This document shows positions 5,616 through 8,421 of a DNA stretch of 8,421 nt, in pieces. How positions within the stretch are numbered: position 1 is the first letter of the stretch; each line of letters opens with the position of its first letter. This DNA comes from an uncultured Clostridia bacterium (GTDB taxonomy: Bacteria > Bacillota > Clostridia > Christensenellales > CAG-917), in NCBI GenBank assembly GCA_947174215.1, contig CAMWIB010000040.1, positions 1 to 8,421 of the forward strand. Direction: 5' to 3'. The position numbers and the translations under genes are program-made. The notes beneath the pieces were generated by a model. The model did not search any database and had not been told where the DNA came from. It saw only the letters and a list, made by a program, of their open reading frames with translations.

Positions 5616-8111
5616 TTATCTACTGCCAAACATCAAGCCGTTTTCGTTCGCGTCGATTACTATCGTATCGCCCTCTGAAAACTCGCCCGCAATCAGCTTT
5701 TCGCTAAGCTTATCCTCGATAAGCCGCTGTATCGTGCGGCGGATAGGTCTTGCGCCGTACTTGGGGTCGTAGCCCGCATTTACGACAAACTGCTTTGCCT
5801 CGTCAGAAATATCAAAGCCCATTCCGCGCTCGTCAAGTCGCTTCGCAAGCGATGAGAACATAATATCCGCAATACTAACAAGGCTGTCCTTTCCGAGCCT
5901 GTCAAACACTATAACCTCGTCAATACGGTTGACAATCTCCGGCTTCATATAGTTTTTGAGTGCGGCGATATGCTTTTCCTTTATGAGTTCAAGCTCGTTT
6001 TCATTCTGCTCCGCCGCGCCCATAAAGCCGAGCGGTCCGTGGCTGTCCGCAACTTCCTTAGAACCGATATTTGATGTGAGTATCACAACCGTATTCTTAA
6101 AGCTGACCGTACGTCCGTGGCTGTCCGTGAGTATTCCGTCCTCCAATATCTGCAAAAGCAGGTTGTATATATCAGAATGTCCCTTTTCAATTTCATCGAA
6201 TAGCACGACGGAATACGGCTTTCTTCTCACCTTTTCCGTAAGCTGACCGCCCTCTTCAAAGCCTACGAGTCCGGGTGCCGAGCCAATAAGCCTCGATACG
6301 CTCTCCTTTTCCATATACTCGGACATATCCACGCGAATGAGCATATCGTCATCGCCGAACAACGCTCCCGCAAGCGCCTTTGCGAGCTCCGTCTTACCCA
6401 CTCCCGTAGGTCCTAAGAATATGAACGAACCTATCGGGCGCTTCGGGTCTTTGAGTCCCGCTCTTGCGCGCTTCACTGCTCTTGCAACCGCACTGCACGC
6501 CGCATTCTGTCCTATAACTCTTTGTTGTAAGGACTGTTCAAGTACGGAAAGCTTTTCGCTCTCGCCGTCCGTCATTTTGCTCACGGGTATGCCCGTCCAA
6601 CTGCACAGCACCTCGGCAATATCGTCCTCGTCTACTGATAGCGTAGCGTTTTCGCGCTTCTCCTTCCATTCGAGCATACCTTGCATAACCTGCTCCATAT
6701 ACTCTTGTCTGAGTTCGCTAAGCCTATTGTACTTTTCGACGTTTTCTTTACGCGAAGCTTCGCTCATATCGAGGTCAATCTGTCTAATCTTAGCTTCCAA
6801 ATCACGAAGCTCCTGCGGAGTTGAATACGCGTATATATTCTTTCTCGAAGCGGCTTCGTCCATAAGGTCTATCGCCTTATCGGGTAGGAATCTGTCGTTC
6901 ACGTATCTGTCAGACAGAATAGCCGCCGCCGAGATAGCCGAATCCGTAATCGTCACACCGTGGTGCTTTTCGTACTTTTCACGCAAGCCGTAGAGTATTT
7001 CAATGGTTTCGCTCGGAGTAGGCTCTTCCACTAAAACTGGCTGAAAGCGGCGTTCTAATGCGCTATCCTGCTCAAACTGTCTATATTCTTCTATCGTTGT
7101 CGCACCAATCGTCTGCAATTCGCCTCTTGCGAGCATAGGCTTCAAGATATTTGCAATATCCAGTCCGCCCTCGCTTGAACCCGCTTTCAGAATGGTGTGA
7201 ATTTCGTCTATGAAAAGAATAATATCTCCTCTCTGTTTTATCTCGTTGAGTACGATTTTAAGTCTTTGCTCGAAGTCGCCGCGATAGCGCGTACCCGCAA
7301 CAAGCGAGGTTAAATCAAGCGAAAACAGCATTTTATCTCTGAGTACTGACGGAACCATACCGCTAACGATAGCTTGCGCAAGTCCGTCTATAACTGCGGA
7401 TTTTCCAACGCCCGGTTCGCCTATAAGCACGGGATTGTTTTTCGTACGGCGGCAAAGCACCTGTATAACTCTCTCAGTTTCCTTACCTCTGCCGATAACG
7501 GGGTCAAGCCTTCCCTCTCTTGCCTTAGCGGTCAGGTCAACGCCGAATTTGAGCAAATCAGTTTCATCATCACCCTTCTTGGGTGCGGTATAGCACCTGT
7601 CGCTCGTGATGTCGGACTCAATCCTTCGCGGCGCAATATCGTTGACGTTTTGCCTCTCGCTTTGCGCCTGCCTTTCACTTTGCGCCTCTTCCGCATTCCT
7701 TCTGATAATAAAATATATTTTCTTTTGCAGTTCGTCTATATCTATGCCCGCCGAAACCAGAATTCTCGCCGCCACGGAATCTCTTTCGCCGAGTACGTTA
7801 TACAGCAGAAACTCCGTACCAATCTGCGGCGCGCCGAACATTTCAGCCATATCCTGCGCTTCGTGCATTACCCTGTTCACACGGATTGATATTTCCGCTT
7901 CGTTGCACACTATGTTATTTGACAGACACTGCCACATTCCGCCAAGATAGCTTCTATCAAAGCCGCAATCTGTAAGTATCTCATATGCAAGCGTACCCTC
8001 AACGCTCATAAGCCCGAACAGAAGATGCTCCGTACCAAGCACTCCGTCCATATGCTTTGCAAGCTCCGCCGCCGTATTCAATACAACGTGTGAATTTTGG
8101 GAATATTCCAT
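5616..8111 (-). CDS. clpC: ATP-dependent Clp protease ATP-binding subunit ClpC
   Basis: Hexameric AAA+ unfoldase that feeds proteins, notably phosphoarginine-marked ones, to ClpP. At 831 residues it is slightly longer than B. subtilis ClpC (about 810). Two Clp_N repeats (about 1-140) keep the GTE glutamates (E28, E100) used for phosphoarginine binding in B. subtilis. A linker (141-185) holds a duplicated AQSERQ. D1 has Walker A GEPGVGKSA (231-239), Walker B ILFIDE (to E303), pore loop GTRYRG (273-278) and Arg fingers R354/R355. A short ClpC-type M domain spans about 430-490. D2 has GPTGVGKTE (567-575), VVLFDE (635-640), an LGF ClpP-docking loop (694-696) and sensor-2 GARPIRR (786-792). The D2 pore loop reads GLVG (614-617) instead of GYVG. 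The start overlaps the mcsB stop codon by one base with a GGAGGAG site, and a terminator follows. The three key families of motifs make the call secure. Confidence 0.98.
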   Translation of the reverse strand: MEYSQNSHVVLNTAAELAKHMDGVLGTEHLLFGLMSVEGTLAYEILTDCGFDRSYLGGMWQCLSNNIVCNEAEISIRVNRVMHEAQDMAEMFGAPQIGTEFLLYNVLGERDSVAARILVSAGIDIDELQKKIYFIIRRNAEEAQSERQAQSERQNVNDIAPRRIESDITSDRCYTAPKKGDDETDLLKFGVDLTAKAREGRLDPVIGRGKETERVIQVLCRRTKNNPVLIGEPGVGKSAVIDGLAQAIVSGMVPSVLRDKMLFSLDLTSLVAGTRYRGDFEQRLKIVLNEIKQRGDIILFIDEIHTILKAGSSEGGLDIANILKPMLARGELQTIGATTIEEYRQFEQDSALERRFQPVLVEEPTPSETIEILYGLREKYEKHHGVTITDSAISAAAILSDRYVNDRFLPDKAIDLMDEAASRKNIYAYSTPQELRDLEAKIRQIDLDMSEASRKENVEKYNRLSELRQEYMEQVMQGMLEWKEKRENATLSVDEDDIAEVLCSWTGIPVSKMTDGESEKLSVLEQSLQQRVIGQNAACSAVARAVKRARAGLKDPKRPIGSFIFLGPTGVGKTELAKALAGALFGDDDMLIRVDMSEYMEKESVSRLIGSAPGLVGFEEGGQLTEKVRRKPYSVVLFDEIEKGHSDIYNLLLQILEDGILTDSHGRTVSFKNTVVILTSNIGSKEVADSHGPLGFMGAAEQNENELELIKEKHIAALKNYMKPEIVNRIDEVIVFDRLGKDSLVSIADIMFSSLAKRLDERGMGFDISDEAKQFVVNAGYDPKYGARPIRRTIQRLIEDKLSEKLIAGEFSEGDTIVIDANENGLMFGSR
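7652..7687 (-). repeat. Imperfect tandem 18-bp repeat in clpC encoding AQSERQ twice
   Basis: Two adjacent 18-base units (7652-7669 and 7670-7687) differ at two positions. They encode consecutive AQSERQ hexapeptides (residues 143-154) in the linker between the ClpC N-domain and D1. An in-frame duplication in a flexible linker is plausible and likely tolerated. Confidence 0.8.
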
Positions 8112-8421
8112 TATTTCTCCTCCGTGAGCAAACTGCGCACTATACTCGCTCTCGCTATATTGCGCTCGTCCGCGGATATACCTTCAACCGTAACCTCAGA
8201 AGATAACGCGCACCGCTCTATTATCTCGTTTATCGTTGACATACTCTTTATCGGAAGCTCGCCGAGCATTACGCCAAGCCGCACGTCCGCAAGCTTTTCC
8301 ATAAGCTCGGGCATAGTAAGACTGTACGCATATACGAGCTGTCCGTAGCTCTCGCGTATACCCTTTAAGAGTTGCGTTCTATGCTCGCGTACGAGCACGT
8401 CAAGCGCACGCTTTTCAAGTA
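8111..8421 (-). CDS. mcsB: Protein-arginine kinase McsB (C-terminal part, 5' end outside the window)
   Basis: McsB phosphorylates arginine residues, marking proteins for ClpCP and inactivating the repressor CtsR. The frame stays open to the window edge, adding LEKRALDV before the GTG at 8396-8398, so that GTG is internal and the true start lies beyond base 8421. About 103 residues are visible. They match the end of bacterial guanidino-kinase-like McsB: RESYGQL, then LADVRLGVMLGELP (aligned with the LSDVRLGIDLG motif), then the INEII helix, and DERNIARASIVRSLL at the end. The allosteric RDxxRA motif appears as RNIARA, with Asn for Asp. The catalytic kinase domain is not in view. The TAA stop overlaps the clpC ATG (TAATG), and the last Glu codons form the clpC ribosome site. 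mcsA and ctsR would be expected upstream. Confidence 0.9.
   Translation of the reverse strand, partial: LEKRALDVLVREHRTQLLKGIRESYGQLVYAYSLTMPELMEKLADVRLGVMLGELPIKSMSTINEIIERCALSSEVTVEGISADERNIARASIVRSLLTEEK
8117..8123 (-). promoter_or_regulatory. clpC ribosome binding site inside mcsB
   Basis: GGAGGAG on the minus strand overlaps the Glu-Glu codons of the TEEK C-terminus of McsB and lies five bases upstream of the clpC ATG. It confirms the clpC start and suggests coupled translation of kinase and unfoldase. Confidence 0.88.

Noticed and set aside
8111..8398. A stand-alone 95-residue gene starting at the GTG at 8396-8398
   Set aside because: The same frame stays open to the window edge and its upstream residues (LEKRALDV) continue the McsB alignment, so this is a partial mcsB.
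1..8421. CRISPR array, tRNA/rRNA genes, insertion sequences, phage or defence genes
   Set aside because: No regularly spaced repeats, RNA gene features, transposase motifs or terminal repeats were seen on either strand.

Overview
This window looks like chromosomal DNA from a member of the Bacillota, most likely a Clostridia-type lineage. The mcsB-clpC pair is a Bacillota hallmark. A true RuvC resolvase next to ruvA argues against Bacilli, which usually use RecU instead. The species cannot be named from sequence alone. Every supported gene lies on the minus strand, so transcription runs from high to low coordinates, and gaps are short (none exceeds about 200 bases).

Region 1 (8421 to 5582): the C-terminal part of the protein-arginine kinase McsB overlaps by one base a complete ClpC unfoldase. 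A strong intrinsic terminator follows directly after the clpC stop codon. McsB tags proteins with phosphoarginine, and the ClpC N-domain delivers them to ClpP. Region 2 (5581 to 2892): an AT-rich leader with a good SigA-type promoter drives a compact operon of a short hibernation factor (HPF/RaiA family), a sugar-phosphate isomerase/epimerase-like TIM barrel and glucose-6-phosphate isomerase (pgi). Region 3 (2891 to 1054): after a long hairpin come a YfbR-type HD 5'-nucleotidase and a MalK/UgpC-like ABC ATPase in which nearly every catalytic motif is degenerate. Region 4 (1053 to 1): a promoter region with inverted and direct repeats precedes ruvC and the first 118 codons of ruvA, the start of the Holliday-junction processing locus.

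The window is mostly conserved housekeeping content. I see no CRISPR array, tRNA, rRNA, insertion sequence or obvious new defence system. The points most worth a second look are the orphan ABC ATPase with a preserved fold but ruined active-site motifs, a Leu in place of the near-invariant Tyr of the second ClpC pore loop, the short HPF in a Bacillota-like genome, and a structured element between pgi and yfbR whose base pairing favours minus-strand RNA.
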